Part shown: positions 16,951-26,203 of the stretch, in pieces
How the letters are laid out: each line of letters opens with the position of its first letter
Position numbering within the stretch: position 1 is the stretch's first letter
NCBI RefSeq assembly: GCF_030373445.1
Contig: NZ_JAUCYU010000003.1
Span: forward strand, 62,001 to 126,000
Direction of reading: 5' to 3'
Length of the DNA: 64,000 nt
DNA from: Roseovarius sp.
GTDB taxonomy: Bacteria; Pseudomonadota; Alphaproteobacteria; Rhodobacterales; Rhodobacteraceae
Notes under the pieces: generated by a model
Databases searched by the model: none
Told to the model about the DNA's origin: nothing
The model's input: only the letters and a program-made list of their open reading frames with translations
Position numbers and translations under genes: made by a program

Positions 16951-18110
16951 CAGAAAGACCTCGGCATTCCGAGCACATGCTCGGCCACGTAAGACAGGAT
17001 CAGGTTGGTCGAGATCGGCGCGACCTGGTAAAGCCGCGTTTCGCGAAACTTGCGCTCGACATCGTATTCATGTGCGAATCCGAAGCCGCCGTGGAACTGG
17101 ATGCAGGCATTGGCCGCCTCCCAGCTGGCCTTTGCGGCGAGGTACTTGGACATGTTGGCCTCGGCGCCGCACGGTTCGCCTGCATCGTAAAGCGCACAGG
17201 CACGGTAGCGCATTAGGTTGGCCGCCTCGACCTCGATATATGCTTCGGCAATGGGGAACTGCACGCCCTGGTTCTGTCCGATGGGCCGGCCGAAGACCTG
17301 GCGTTCGCAGGCGTATTCGGTCACCTTGTCGGTGAACCAGTAACCGTCGCCGATACACTCCGCCGCGATCAGGGCGCGCTCGGCGTTGAGACCGGTGAGA
17401 ATGTATTTGAACCCCTTCCCTTCCTCGCCGATCAGGTTCTCTTCCGGTATCTCGAGATCGTCGAAGAAAAGCTCGTTGGTCTCGTGGTTGACCATGTTGG
17501 CGATCGGCTTGACCTGCATGCCGCTCTTCATCGCCTGTTGGATATCGACAAGGAAGATCGACAGCCCCTCGGACTTCTTCTTCACCTCATCGAGCGGCGT
17601 GGTCCGGGCCAGCAGGATCATGTAATCCGAATGCTGCACGCGAGAGATCCATGCCTTCTGGCCGTTGACGACATAGCGGTCTCCCTTCTTGACCGCGGTC
17701 GTCTTGATCTTGGTCGTGTCGGTGCCCGTGGTCGGTTCTGTCACGCCCATCGACTGAAGCCGAAGCTTGCCCTCTGCGATCTGCGGCAGGAATTTCTTCC
17801 GCTGCTCTTCCGAGCCGTGCCGGACCAGCGTGTTCATGTTGTACATCTGCCCGTGGCAGGCGCCGGAATTGCCCCCTGCGCGATTGATCTCTTCCATGAT
17901 TACGCTGGCTTCTGTGAGCCCCAGGCCCGCACCGCCGTATTCTTCCGGTATCAGGGCCGCCATCCATCCGTCTTGCGTCAGCGCCTCGACGAACTCTTCC
18001 GGATATCCGCGGTCGGCATCCACCTTCCGGTGATACTCCGGCGGGAACTGCGCGCACAGCCCGCGCACGCCGTCACGGATATCTTTGTACTTGTCGGCAA
18101 GGTCATGCAT
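16950..18110 (-). CDS. Acyl-CoA dehydrogenase
   Basis: The 386-residue flavoprotein has the standard three domains: N-terminal helices, the beta-domain with MGVTEPTTGTDTTKIKTTA, and C-terminal helices with ECIGDGYWFTDKVTEYACERQVFGRPIGQNQGVQFPIAE split over the FAD site. The position used by medium-chain enzymes for the catalytic Glu (YEGTSQ) reads YQVAPI. A Glu is present in GLNAERALIA, the helix-G position used by isovaleryl-CoA-type enzymes. It should introduce an alpha,beta double bond into a short or branched acyl-CoA and pass electrons to ETF. It heads the minus-strand block and is coupled to the CoA-transferase gene. Confidence 0.9.
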   Translation of the reverse strand: MHDLADKYKDIRDGVRGLCAQFPPEYHRKVDADRGYPEEFVEALTQDGWMAALIPEEYGGAGLGLTEASVIMEEINRAGGNSGACHGQMYNMNTLVRHGSEEQRKKFLPQIAEGKLRLQSMGVTEPTTGTDTTKIKTTAVKKGDRYVVNGQKAWISRVQHSDYMILLARTTPLDEVKKKSEGLSIFLVDIQQAMKSGMQVKPIANMVNHETNELFFDDLEIPEENLIGEEGKGFKYILTGLNAERALIAAECIGDGYWFTDKVTEYACERQVFGRPIGQNQGVQFPIAEAYIEVEAANLMRYRACALYDAGEPCGAEANMSKYLAAKASWEAANACIQFHGGFGFAHEYDVERKFRETRLYQVAPISTNLILSYVAEHVLGMPRSF

Positions 18111-18270
18111 GGCAGCAACATCTATTGGAAGCGGAAACCCCGGTATCTAAGAGGATCGCTAGCCATTCCGGAAATATCTGTTTTCAATGATCTCCATAAT
18201 CCAGATGTATGGGAGAAACATGCCAGAGGAGGGGTTGCCGGAGCGCGTTCTGCCGTGACGACCAAGACCG

Positions 18271-18300
18271 CTTGTACTCTCTGAAAACCCACACATATCT
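18271..18300 (+). promoter_or_regulatory. Candidate heat-shock (RpoH) promoter of htpX
   Basis: CTTGTAC (18271-18277) and CATATCT (18294-18300) are 16 bases apart and resemble the alphaproteobacterial sigma-32 elements CTTGAAA and CYTATNT. Transcription would start about 30 bases before the htpX ATG. The match is imperfect in both boxes. Confidence 0.35.
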
Positions 18301-18336
18301 CATTGAGGCCGAGGCGTAACTTTCCAAAGGACGAAC

Positions 18337-19260
18337 ATGGGCTACGTGAAGACTGCGGTATTGATGGCGGCCATGACCGCGCTTTTCATGGGAATTGGCT
18401 ACCTGCTCGGCGGCTGGGGCGGCGCGGTGATCGCTCTCGCCGCGGCGGCCGCCATGAACGCGTACACGTGGTGGAACTCGGATCGCATGGTCCTTCGCAT
18501 GCACAATGCCCGGCCGGTGACCCGCGGTGACAGCACGGGACTTCATGACATGACCGCCGAGCTCGCGCGAAAGGCGGGCCTGCCGGAACCCAGGGTCTAC
18601 TTGATCGATACGCCGCAGCCCAATGCCTTTGCCACGGGGCGCAACCCGGAAAATGCCGCGGTGGCTGTCACTTCGGGCCTGATACGCAGCCTGAGCCGCG
18701 AAGAACTTGCGGGCGTGATTGCGCACGAACTTGCACATATCCGCAACCATGACACCGCGATCATGACCGTCACTGCCACCTTCGCCGGTGCGATTTCGAT
18801 GTTGGCCAACTTCGCACTCTTCTTCGGCGGCTCGCGGGAACGTCTTGGGCTGATCGGCACGCTTCTGATCATGATCCTCGCACCGCTGGCCGCCGCGCTG
18901 GTGCAGATGGCAATCAGCCGAACACGCGAATACGCCGCCGACAAGGCGGGCGCCGAGATTTGCGGCGAACCGCTATGGCTGGCTGCGGCGCTTGAGAAGA
19001 TCGCTGCCGGAGCCGCCCGGATCGACAACGCCGCCGCCGAGCGTAACCCGGCAACGGCGCACATGTTCATCATCAACCCCCTTCACGCGCACAAGCGCGA
19101 CAGGCTTTTCGCGACCCACCCTGCAACCGAGAACCGCGTGGCCGCCTTGCGCGCCATGGCAGGACAAGCCCGGGTTGCCCGGGAAACGACCGCGCCGCCG
19201 ATCTCGAAAAGCCGTGTTCCCAATACCCGGCGCAGTGACCCACGCGGACCGTGGACCTGA
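18337..19260 (+). CDS. htpX: Membrane zinc metalloprotease HtpX
   Basis: The 307-residue inner-membrane protease has two N-terminal helices (about 5-22 and 24-42). The zinc motif HELAH is at 130-134 (catalytic Glu131) and the third ligand is Glu198 in REYAADKAG. Two further membrane helices lie near 145-164 and 172-192. The length is typical. HtpX removes damaged membrane proteins under envelope or heat stress. The C-terminal tail is Arg/Pro-rich and variable. The gene stands alone between the divergent acyl-CoA dehydrogenase operon and the convergent Opp-type operon. A heat-shock-like promoter precedes it, and an AAAGGA ribosome site lies just before the ATG. Confidence 0.96.
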   Translation: MGYVKTAVLMAAMTALFMGIGYLLGGWGGAVIALAAAAAMNAYTWWNSDRMVLRMHNARPVTRGDSTGLHDMTAELARKAGLPEPRVYLIDTPQPNAFATGRNPENAAVAVTSGLIRSLSREELAGVIAHELAHIRNHDTAIMTVTATFAGAISMLANFALFFGGSRERLGLIGTLLIMILAPLAAALVQMAISRTREYAADKAGAEICGEPLWLAAALEKIAAGAARIDNAAAERNPATAHMFIINPLHAHKRDRLFATHPATENRVAALRAMAGQARVARETTAPPISKSRVPNTRRSDPRGPWT

Positions 19261-19331
19261 TCAAGACCTGCCCGGGCTGGCCGGGCCGATCGCGCTTATA
19301 ACTGGCTTTTGTCCTGTGACGTCTCGGTTGT

Positions 19332-19363
19332 CGGGACGTGGGCCTCAAGGCTCACACGTCCCG
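19332..19363. terminator. Hairpin between convergent htpX and oppF-like genes
   Basis: CGGGACGTG (19332-19340) pairs with CACGTCCCG (19355-19363); an inner GCC/GGC pair extends the stem. It overlaps the last codons of the minus-strand ATPase gene. There is no T-run on either side, so termination is plausible but not canonical. Confidence 0.4.
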
Positions 19364-20401
19364 GGTAATACCGATCTGGTCGCTCGGGATGTCGATGGAC
19401 CCGAAGTGATGACACGCCACCCGCTGTCCGGACGGCGCGGGGCGCAAGCCCGGCGCGACGCTGCGGCAGGTGTCGTCGGCGAACGGGCAAGAGCCCTGGA
19501 ACCGGCACCCGTCTGGCGGATCTGTCACGCTCGGGGGTTCCGTTCGGATTTCCAGGCCCCGCTTGGCGCGCTGAACGACCGGATCCGGCACCGGAAGGGC
19601 CGAGAGAAGCGTATGCGTGTAGGGATGCCGGGGCGAACCGAAGATCGCCTCGGTCGGGCCCTCTTCCATGATCTGGCCGCCGTAGAGCACCACGACCTTG
19701 TGCGACACGTACCTGACCACGCTCAGGTCATGCGTGATGAACAGGTAGGTCAGGTTATGTTCGCGCTGAAGGTCGAGGAGCAGGTTGAGGATCTGGCCCT
19801 GGATGCTCACGTCCAGCGCGGAGACCACTTCGTCGAGCACCATGAAACGCGGGTTGACCGCGAGCGCGCGGGCAATCGCGATCCGCTGACGCTGCCCGCC
19901 GGACAGGGCGACCGGGTAGCGATCGGCAATCTCGGGGCGCAGTCCCACCTGGTCGAGAAGGTCGCGCACCTTTTGCTTGCGTGCCGCGCCATCCGAGAGA
20001 CCGTGGACATAGAGTGTTTCCGAAAGCGTCGAGCCCACGGTCAGGCGCGGGTTGAGGCTGGCGTAGGGATCCTGGAACACGAGTTGGCCCAGTTTCTGCA
20101 GATCCTTTTCCGGTGTCGCGAGCTCTTCGAGCGGCTTGCCGAAAAGCCGGATCGCCCCCGCGTTGGCGGGTGACAGCCCCAGCAGCGCCCGGCCGGTCGT
20201 CGTCTTGCCGCTGCCGCTTTCCCCGACGAGGCCGACAGTCTGGCCCTCGGGGATGTCGAAGCTCACGCCATCCACGGCGTGAACCGCGCCGACTGGGCGC
20301 CGCAGAAGGCCGCTGCGGACGGGAAACCGGACGTGAAGGTCGCGGATTTCGACGGCGTTGCCGGTTGCGGCCGGACTTTGCGTGATGGCTGGCTGGTTCA
20401 T
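19352..20401 (-). CDS. Oligopeptide-type ABC transporter ATPase (OppF/DppF-like)
   Basis: The ATPase has 349 residues. It carries Walker A GESGSGKTT near 59, Q-loop VFQDPYASLNPR, signature LSGGQRQRIAIAR near 166 and Walker B/D-loop LDEVVSALDVS. The C-terminal oligopeptide-transporter domain has the Cys-rich GCRFQGSCPFADDTC that is typical of OppF/DppF. It pairs with the OppD-like protein to energise the OppBC-like channel. The ATG overlaps the TGA of the preceding ATPase gene (ATGA). It is the last gene of the operon, and a hairpin overlaps its 3' end. Confidence 0.92.
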   Translation of the reverse strand: MNQPAITQSPAATGNAVEIRDLHVRFPVRSGLLRRPVGAVHAVDGVSFDIPEGQTVGLVGESGSGKTTTGRALLGLSPANAGAIRLFGKPLEELATPEKDLQKLGQLVFQDPYASLNPRLTVGSTLSETLYVHGLSDGAARKQKVRDLLDQVGLRPEIADRYPVALSGGQRQRIAIARALAVNPRFMVLDEVVSALDVSIQGQILNLLLDLQREHNLTYLFITHDLSVVRYVSHKVVVLYGGQIMEEGPTEAIFGSPRHPYTHTLLSALPVPDPVVQRAKRGLEIRTEPPSVTDPPDGCRFQGSCPFADDTCRSVAPGLRPAPSGQRVACHHFGSIDIPSDQIGITRDV

Positions 20402-21450
20402 GACATTCCCCCGTTGCCTTGCAGGCGCGCCCGGGGGCCCTCGGCCTCGGCCGGCCTGAACGGGTCGACCGGGCAGCGGAACAGGTGCTGTCCGTCGTCT
20501 TCCGCCGCGATCATGGCCGGCAGGCTTTCGGTGCAGGAGGCGAGCGCGTGGGTGCAGCGGGGGTTGAAGGCGCAGCCGCGTACATCTTCACGAGGATCGA
20601 CCGGAAGGCCGGGGATCGGCTTCAGCCGCTCGCCCCTGGGCTGGTCGGGTTTAGGGATCGAACTGAGCAGGGCGCGGGTATAGGGGTGCCGGGAGGCCGC
20701 GAATATCTGGTCGGTCGTGGCGGTTTCCACGATCCGCCCGGCATACATGACGGAGATCCGGTCGGCGATGCCGGCAACCACGCCGAGATCGTGGGTGATC
20801 AGCACCAGCGCCATGCCCAGTTCCTTTCGCAGGTCGTCGATCAGGTTGATGATCTGCGCTTGGATCGTCACGTCGAGCGCGGTTGTCGGCTCGTCGGCGA
20901 TCAGCACCCTGGGGTTTCGGCTTATGGCCATGGCGATCAGCACGCGCTGGCGCATCCCGCCGGAAAGCTCGTGCGGGTAGGATTCCAGGCGATGCGCGGG
21001 CGCCGGTATGCCGACAAGTTCGAGCAGCTCGGTGCAGCGCTTGCGAGCCGCGGAGGCGGACAGGCCGTCATAGGCGATCAGCGGCTCGGCCATCTGGCGG
21101 CCGATCTTCATCGACGGGTTCAGCGAGGACAGCGCATCCTGCGAGATCAGGGCGATCCCCTGCCCCCGGACTTTCCGCATCCGCCGCTGCGAGAGGGATT
21201 GCAGCTCGGCCCCCTCGAAGCGGACCTGGCCGCCGCTGATGCGGCCACCTTCGGCCAGGAGCTGCAGCACGGCCAGTACGGTCTGGCTCTTGCCGCTGCC
21301 GGATTCCCCGACGATGCCCAGCACCTGCCCGGGCGCGACGTCGAACGAGACGTCCTTCACCACGTTCAGGGGCTGTCGTGCCGAGCCGTAGCTGACACTC
21401 AGCCCATCGACGGACAGGATCGGCTCGACCGGCTGTGCTGGATGGGTCAT
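20398..21450 (-). CDS. Oligopeptide-type ABC transporter ATPase (OppD/DppD-like)
   Basis: This is about 350 residues with Walker [12 protein letters not shown]-loop [17 protein letters not shown], signature [15 protein letters not shown] and Walker [15 protein letters not shown]. The C-terminal OppD tail reads [15 protein letters not shown]. An in-frame ATG at 21468 overlaps the permease stop, but the ATG at 21450 has AGGGAAG at the right distance, so I use 21450. An upstream extension in the same frame is only the shadow of the permease gene. It forms the ATPase heterodimer with the OppF-like protein. Confidence 0.92.
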   Translation of the reverse strand: MTHPAQPVEPILSVDGLSVSYGSARQPLNVVKDVSFDVAPGQVLGIVGESGSGKSQTVLAVLQLLAEGGRISGGQVRFEGAELQSLSQRRMRKVRGQGIALISQDALSSLNPSMKIGRQMAEPLIAYDGLSASAARKRCTELLELVGIPAPAHRLESYPHELSGGMRQRVLIAMAISRNPRVLIADEPTTALDVTIQAQIINLIDDLRKELGMALVLITHDLGVVAGIADRISVMYAGRIVETATTDQIFAASRHPYTRALLSSIPKPDQPRGERLKPIPGLPVDPREDVRGCAFNPRCTHALASCTESLPAMIAAEDDGQHLFRCPVDPFRPAEAEGPRARLQGNGGMS

Positions 21451-21467
21451 CTGCGTCTTCCCTGTCA

Positions 21468-22412
21468 TCAGTTCAGGCGGATTTTCGGGTTGAAGTAGAC
21501 ATAGAGCACGTCGACGATCAGGTTGATCAGGACGAAGATCAGGGCGAGCATCAGGATACCTCCCTGGATGAGGGGGATGTCGCGGCTGGAGATGGCCTGG
21601 AACATGGCAAGCCCGACACCCGGCCACGAGAACACCGTTTCCGTCAGCACGGCCCCGCTGAAGAGGAAACCCATCTGGATGCCGATCACCGTGAGCACCG
21701 CGGGAATGGCGTTCGGCAGGGCGTGAAACAGGACGATACGGGCCTCGCTTACACCGCGGCTGCGAGCGGTGCGGACGTAGTCGTTGTTGATCACCTCGAG
21801 CACGGCCGACCGGGTCATCCGGGCGATGGCGGCGAGCGACCAGGCCGCCAGCGTGATCGTCGGCAGGGCCATGTGAGCCAGCAATGTCAGCAGGCCGGAT
21901 TGCGGATCGGGCATGCCGCTGACCGGCAGCACGCGCAGATGCAGGCCGAATATCAGGATCAGCACCAGCCCGAGCCAGAAGGAGGGCATGCTGTTGAGGA
22001 AGAGAACGACGATGGTCAGCCCCCGGTCGCGGAAGGAGCCGGGCCGAAGTGCGGCCCATGTGCCAGCCGCAATGCCCGCGACGGAGGCCACGAAGATCGC
22101 CGCGCCCGCCAGTAGCGCGGTGTTGCCCATCAGGCGGAACAGCACCTCCGAGACTGGCGAGGAAAAGGAGATGGATTGCCCGAGATCGCCGGTGAGCAGG
22201 TTGCTCATGTAGATCAGGTATTGCGTCACCAGCGACTGGTCGAGACCGAGCGAGTCCCTCAGCCGTTCACGGGATTCTTCGGAGGCACCGGGCCCCAGCA
22301 GCACGTTGGTCGGATCACCGGGAATGAGCCAGGTCAGGAAGAATGTGGCAATGGTCACGCCGATGATCACGGGAATGATCTGCAGGAGACGCCGGATGAT
22401 GAATGCGAACAT
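21468..22412 (-). CDS. Oligopeptide-type ABC transporter permease (OppB/DppB-like)
   Basis: The permease has 314 residues and six membrane helices, with the OppB N-terminal signature FIIRRLLQIIPVIIGVTIATFF and the EAA coupling loop EVINNDYVRTARSRGVSEARI. It is followed in the operon by the ATPase genes and preceded 12 bases upstream by the second permease. Inner-membrane channel subunit; the Opp/Dpp family takes peptides, opines, nickel complexes and other solutes, so the substrate remains open. Confidence 0.93.
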   Translation of the reverse strand: MFAFIIRRLLQIIPVIIGVTIATFFLTWLIPGDPTNVLLGPGASEESRERLRDSLGLDQSLVTQYLIYMSNLLTGDLGQSISFSSPVSEVLFRLMGNTALLAGAAIFVASVAGIAAGTWAALRPGSFRDRGLTIVVLFLNSMPSFWLGLVLILIFGLHLRVLPVSGMPDPQSGLLTLLAHMALPTITLAAWSLAAIARMTRSAVLEVINNDYVRTARSRGVSEARIVLFHALPNAIPAVLTVIGIQMGFLFSGAVLTETVFSWPGVGLAMFQAISSRDIPLIQGGILMLALIFVLINLIVDVLYVYFNPKIRLN

Positions 22413-22424
22413 GGTCCGGTCCTC

Positions 22425-23309
22425 TCAGTTGCCGCCGCGGCGGGCGCGCGGGTCAAGCAGGTCGCGGATGCCGTCGCCCAGCAGGTTGAAGCCGACGGCG
22501 AGGAAAACGATGGCGAGCCCGGGAATGGTGGCCACGTGGCCGGCCGTAGCGAGCGCGGTGCGCCCGCCGCTCAGCATCTGACCCCAGTCCGGCGTCGGCG
22601 GCTGGGTGCCCAGACCGAGGAAACTCAGGCTGGCCGCGAGGATGACGTTCCGCCCCGTCTGGAGCGTGCCGTAGATCAGCGCCGGGCCAAGCACGTTGGG
22701 CAGGACGTGGCGCAACAGGATGCGCGTGTGGCTGTAGCCCAGCACATGCGCCGCCTCGACGAACAGCTCTTCGCGCACGCCGAGGACGACGCCCCGGATG
22801 ATGCGGCCGAATTCGGGGATGGTGACCACGACCATCGCGATGATCATCGAGTTCAGCCCCGGGCCGATCGCGGCGGATATGCCCAACGCCAGCAGGATGC
22901 CGGGAAAGGCGAACATGATGTCGAAATACCGCATCACGACCGTGTCACAGATGCTTCCGGCATAGCCCGCGATCAGGCCCAGCAGCCCGCCGATGCACAG
23001 GGCGATAATGGTCGGAAAGATCGCCACCACCAGCGCCATGCGCGCGCCGTAGATGAGACGGCTGAGGATATCCCGGCCAAGCTCGTCGGTTCCCAGCAGG
23101 TATCCGTCGGTCAGGGGCGGCGTGTAGCGGATGACGGGATTGGCGAAGTTGGGATCGTGCGGCGCGATGAAATCGGCGAGGATGGCCGCCAGCACCACAA
23201 TCGACACCAGGGTGAAGCCGATTGTGAAGCTGGTATTGCCGAGGCTTCGCCGCAGGACCGGCAGCAGCCGGGCCCTGTCCTTTTCGGTGGTGGAGGCGAA
23301 GTCGGTCAT
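22425..23309 (-). CDS. Oligopeptide-type ABC transporter permease (OppC/DppC-like)
   Basis: The permease has 294 residues with the OppC features: one N-terminal helix, then APHDPNFANPVIRYTPPL, the LLGTDELGRDILSRLIYGAR motif that marks DppC/OppC proteins, and the coupling loop EELFVEAAHVLGYSHTRI. It forms the translocation pore with the OppB-like permease. It lies 25 bases downstream of the racemase/maleate-isomerase-like gene. Confidence 0.93.
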   Translation of the reverse strand: MTDFASTTEKDRARLLPVLRRSLGNTSFTIGFTLVSIVVLAAILADFIAPHDPNFANPVIRYTPPLTDGYLLGTDELGRDILSRLIYGARMALVVAIFPTIIALCIGGLLGLIAGYAGSICDTVVMRYFDIMFAFPGILLALGISAAIGPGLNSMIIAMVVVTIPEFGRIIRGVVLGVREELFVEAAHVLGYSHTRILLRHVLPNVLGPALIYGTLQTGRNVILAASLSFLGLGTQPPTPDWGQMLSGGRTALATAGHVATIPGLAIVFLAVGFNLLGDGIRDLLDPRARRGGN

Positions 23310-23334
23310 CGTGGCATCCGTTCGTTGGCTGGTG

Positions 23335-24057
23335 TCAGGCGGCCGTCCAGAGTTTCCCGAGATCGGGAATCTGGTCCGGCAGGCCGAGAGTACGCAGCGC
23401 GTGCCAGAGTGTCGCCTGGTTACTGGTCACCACCGGCACCCCGGTATCCATTTCGAGATATGGGATGATCGGGAAGCTGCGGTAGGTGCCACAGGAGATC
23501 AGGATGGCATCCGCGCCCGGCGACTTGCGGAACACGTCCCGCCCGAGGCGATAGGCGCTGTCGGCGTCGTGAAGGCTGGCCTCGTAGGGGTCGGTGATCT
23601 GAAGACCGTCCATGCCGACCACCTCGAAGCCGTGGGCTTCCATGTACTCGGTCATCTTGACGTTCACCTCGTCCGAATAGATCGTCCCGACCGCGATCTT
23701 CTTGGCGTCGAGCGCGTGCAGGCCTTCCATCATGGCCTGCATCATGGTGATCGCGGGGATGCCGGTTTCGGCCTTGATCTCCTCGACCACCTGCTCGTCG
23801 TGGCCTTTCCCGCGCAGGAAGGTGCCGGGGGCGCCGCACTGCACGATCAGGTCGACCTTGGCGGTGGCGAGCTGCCGGGAGGCTTCGAGAACCTGCGACA
23901 TCATCTCCTTCAGCCCTTCGTCATCGACCTTGCGGACAATCGTCCGGGCGTCTGCGAAGGCCACGCCCGTCGGCGCGACGGTACGCCATTCCTCGGCGCC
24001 TTCTATGGCCGTGGCCGGCCGCATCTGGCCAATCCTGGCTCGCCATCCTTGCATCAT
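23335..24057 (-). CDS. Maleate isomerase / arylmalonate decarboxylase-like enzyme (Asp/Glu racemase superfamily)
   Basis: The 240-residue protein has the two-domain Asp/Glu racemase fold with Cys74 in IVQCGAPGTF and Cys189 in LISCGTYRSFP, the paired active-site cysteines of maleate cis-trans isomerases and amino acid racemases. Arylmalonate decarboxylases have only the second of these. The sequence best fits the maleate isomerase branch. It may isomerise or racemise a breakdown product of the compound imported by the surrounding Opp-type transporter. Its position inside a transporter operon, between the binding protein and the permeases, is unusual. Two adjacent ATG codons (24057, 24054) make the exact start uncertain by one residue. 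Confidence 0.8.
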   Translation of the reverse strand: MMQGWRARIGQMRPATAIEGAEEWRTVAPTGVAFADARTIVRKVDDEGLKEMMSQVLEASRQLATAKVDLIVQCGAPGTFLRGKGHDEQVVEEIKAETGIPAITMMQAMMEGLHALDAKKIAVGTIYSDEVNVKMTEYMEAHGFEVVGMDGLQITDPYEASLHDADSAYRLGRDVFRKSPGADAILISCGTYRSFPIIPYLEMDTGVPVVTSNQATLWHALRTLGLPDQIPDLGKLWTAA

Positions 24058-24080
24058 GTCTTGATCTCCTTCGAGTTATG

Positions 24081-24104
24081 GGACCGAGCCTGCCGGCTCA
24101 GTCC
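24081..24104 (-). terminator. Hairpin at the 3' end of the peptide-binding-protein gene
   Basis: GGAC-C-GAGCC pairs with GGCTC-A-GTCC around a TGCC loop, with one mismatch. It overlaps the stop codon of the binding-protein gene and lies in the short gap before the next gene. Likely an intercistronic stabiliser or attenuator. Confidence 0.35.
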
Positions 24105-25702
24105 ACCGAAATGTTGGCATAGTCGAGATAGACGGACCCGACGGGCTCGATACCCTTGACGGAGGTCCGGACAATCCGCGGCAGACGATCCTGGTAGAGG
24201 AAGATCCACGGCGCGTCTTCTGCCACGATCCGGGCGGCCTCGACATAGGCGGCGGCGCTTTCCTCGGCCTCGACGGCGCTGCGGCCTTCGGTGAAGAGGG
24301 CGTCGACCTCGTCATTCTGGTACCAGCCGCGGTTCACGCCGTTGGGCGGGCGCTGGTTGCCACCGAACATCCGCTCGAGCCAATAGGCGGCATCCGCCCC
24401 CGTCGTCCAGCCGTTATAGGCGCCGTGAATGTCATCGGCATGACCCGCGCGGGTGGTCGAAAGCAGGGTGGAAAACTCCATGTACTGCGTTTGCAGGTTG
24501 ATATCGACGGCCGCAAGGTCCTGCTGCACCAGCGTCATGAGCTGGGTGGCAAGGCCGAAGCCCGGGCCGCTGTTGGGTGAAAGCATGTTGAGCGTGACCG
24601 GAAGCTCGACACCGGCCTCTTCCAGAAGGGCCCTGGCCTTTTCCGGGTCATGGCCGTAGCTGGGCACCGTGCCCACGGACTGGGTGCGCACCTCGTTCCC
24701 GTTTGGCACGGGCGAGCCGAGCGGCGCCGCCTGGCCGCCGAACAGCGCGGCGATCGCCTCGCGGTTCACGGCATAGTTCAGGGCCTGCCGGAACTTGGCG
24801 TCGTCGGTGTATTCGGCCCGCGTGTTGAGCCGGATGAAATAGGAATTTGCCGGATCGGGATACTGCACCTCGAGCGAGGGGTCGCCGCCAAGCTGCGTGA
24901 CCTGCTCGGCGCTGGCGCTGGGGATCACGTCGACCTGCCCGGTCTGCATGGCGATGGCCATCGCGCTCGGGTCGATGATCGGGCGGAAGTTCAGCGTCTC
25001 GAGCTTCGGCTCGCCGCCCCAGTAGCCGGCATTCCTGTTCAGCGAGATGGATTGCCCCTGGTCGAAGGTATCGAGCGAGAAGGGCCCGGTGCCGGAGGGC
25101 GCGAAGCCTAGTTCATCGCCGGGATTGGCTTCCATCGCGCCGGGGCTGATGATGGACATCCGCCGGTCGCTGAGCAGGCGGGGCATGCCCGAGAAGGGAC
25201 GCTTGAGCGTCATGACGAAGGTGCCGTCTTCGGCGGCTTCGGTGCTTTCGATCCAGTTGGTGATGAAGGCGAGGTTGCCGCTGGCGCGTTCATCGAAGAG
25301 CGGCGACTCGCTGTCCATGAGGCGATCGAAATTGGCCTGTACCGCGGCGGCATCGAAGGGCGTTCCGTCATGGAATGTCACGCCCTCGCGGATCTGGAAG
25401 GTATAGGTCAGCCCGTCTTCGGAAACGTCCCAGCCGGACGCCAGCGCCGGGATGATCTCGGGCGCGCTGCCCGTCGACTGCGACAGGTCTTCGCGCACCA
25501 GCGGCTCGTAGATCGCGTCGATAACGCGCAGTGCCACCGTCCCGCTGACCCGGTGCGGATCGAGCGGCGGGATGGACCCGCCCGACCCGATCGTGATTTC
25601 CTGGGCGTGCAGGTTCGTCGCCGGCAGAGTGACCGTGGCGGCCAGGCAGATCGCCACCGCCGCACGCCTGCAAGCTTGCATCAGTGCAGTTGAATTGGGC
25701 AT
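24098..25702 (-). CDS. Oligopeptide-type ABC transporter binding protein (SBP family 5)
   Basis: The 534-residue precursor has a signal peptide (about residues 1-33, core AAVAICLAATVTLPATNLHA). A family 5 solute-binding protein follows: IIPALASGWDVSEDGLTYTF, the IREGVTFHDGTPFDA signature, FRQALNYAVNREAI, and a C-terminal YQNDEVDALFTEG. Its size matches DppA/OppA. AGGAGG sits five bases before the ATG. It delivers the ligand to the OppBC-like channel. About 180 bases of AT-rich DNA precede it, so it probably has its own promoter besides read-through from the isomerase-like gene. Confidence 0.93.
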   Translation of the reverse strand: MPNSTALMQACRRAAVAICLAATVTLPATNLHAQEITIGSGGSIPPLDPHRVSGTVALRVIDAIYEPLVREDLSQSTGSAPEIIPALASGWDVSEDGLTYTFQIREGVTFHDGTPFDAAAVQANFDRLMDSESPLFDERASGNLAFITNWIESTEAAEDGTFVMTLKRPFSGMPRLLSDRRMSIISPGAMEANPGDELGFAPSGTGPFSLDTFDQGQSISLNRNAGYWGGEPKLETLNFRPIIDPSAMAIAMQTGQVDVIPSASAEQVTQLGGDPSLEVQYPDPANSYFIRLNTRAEYTDDAKFRQALNYAVNREAIAALFGGQAAPLGSPVPNGNEVRTQSVGTVPSYGHDPEKARALLEEAGVELPVTLNMLSPNSGPGFGLATQLMTLVQQDLAAVDINLQTQYMEFSTLLSTTRAGHADDIHGAYNGWTTGADAAYWLERMFGGNQRPPNGVNRGWYQNDEVDALFTEGRSAVEAEESAAAYVEAARIVAEDAPWIFLYQDRLPRIVRTSVKGIEPVGSVYLDYANISVD

Positions 25703-25880
25703 GTTTCCCTCCTGTTGACAGAACGCGTTGAGATGCGTTCGATTTTTGGCTTTGCTGTTGCGGCCGGACGGGTGTTTCCGGCGGCATGTTCAGTATGAGC
25801 GGCGCGGTTCAATTCACAAATCCAATTATTTGGCATATTAATCGGTATCCCTGATCATTCTTTGCGCGCGGCCACCGAGC

Positions 25881-26189
25881 TTACTTCGCGGCGACCATCT
25901 CGGGGGGCGAGACCGGGTCGACGGGATGCCGGGCCAGCGGCAAGACGACAATGTCGTGCATCCACGGGTTGGCCGGAAGGCTGAGGATGATCTCGTGCAG
26001 TTCCGAGGCATCGGCGGCCTGCCAGATGCCCCAGTTTTCGAACCGGCCCGGGACACGCCACATGCGAACGAGATGCCCCTGCTTCGCGAGCTCCGCCGCA
26101 TGGGCGCGTTCGTCGCGCGTCACCTTTTCCTTGAGGGCCGGATCCATGTCGTCCGACCAGCGAAGTTTGATGTTTACCAGGAATTCCAT
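25881..26189 (-). CDS. Muconolactone delta-isomerase-like protein
   Basis: The 102-residue protein matches the muconolactone isomerase (CatC) family: MEFLVNIKLRW start, DERAHAAELAKQGHLVRMWRVPGRFENWGIWQAADASELHEIILSLP (split here across the active-site sheet) and PWMHDIVVLPLARHP end. CatC forms a decamer of ferredoxin-like subunits and isomerises muconolactone in the catechol branch of the beta-ketoadipate pathway. No other catechol-pathway gene is present, so a different isomerisation in this cluster is more likely. The start at 26189 gives a family-length protein; 31 upstream residues in the same frame are spurious. It lies 14 bases after the FAD oxidoreductase gene. Confidence 0.8.
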   Translation of the reverse strand: MEFLVNIKLRWSDDMDPALKEKVTRDERAHAAELAKQGHLVRMWRVPGRFENWGIWQAADASELHEIILSLPANPWMHDIVVLPLARHPVDPVSPPEMVAAK

Positions 26190-26203
26190 GGCGTCCTCCG
26201 TTT

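Noticed and set aside
20398..22059. A 553-residue ATPase starting inside the permease gene.
   Set aside because: The first 200 codons are the permease gene read in another frame. The family start with a ribosome site is at 21450.
25881..26189. Evidence for a catechol/beta-ketoadipate pathway from the muconolactone-isomerase-like gene.
   Set aside because: No catA, catB, pcaD or related genes are present, and the neighbours are peptide importer and dipeptidase genes.
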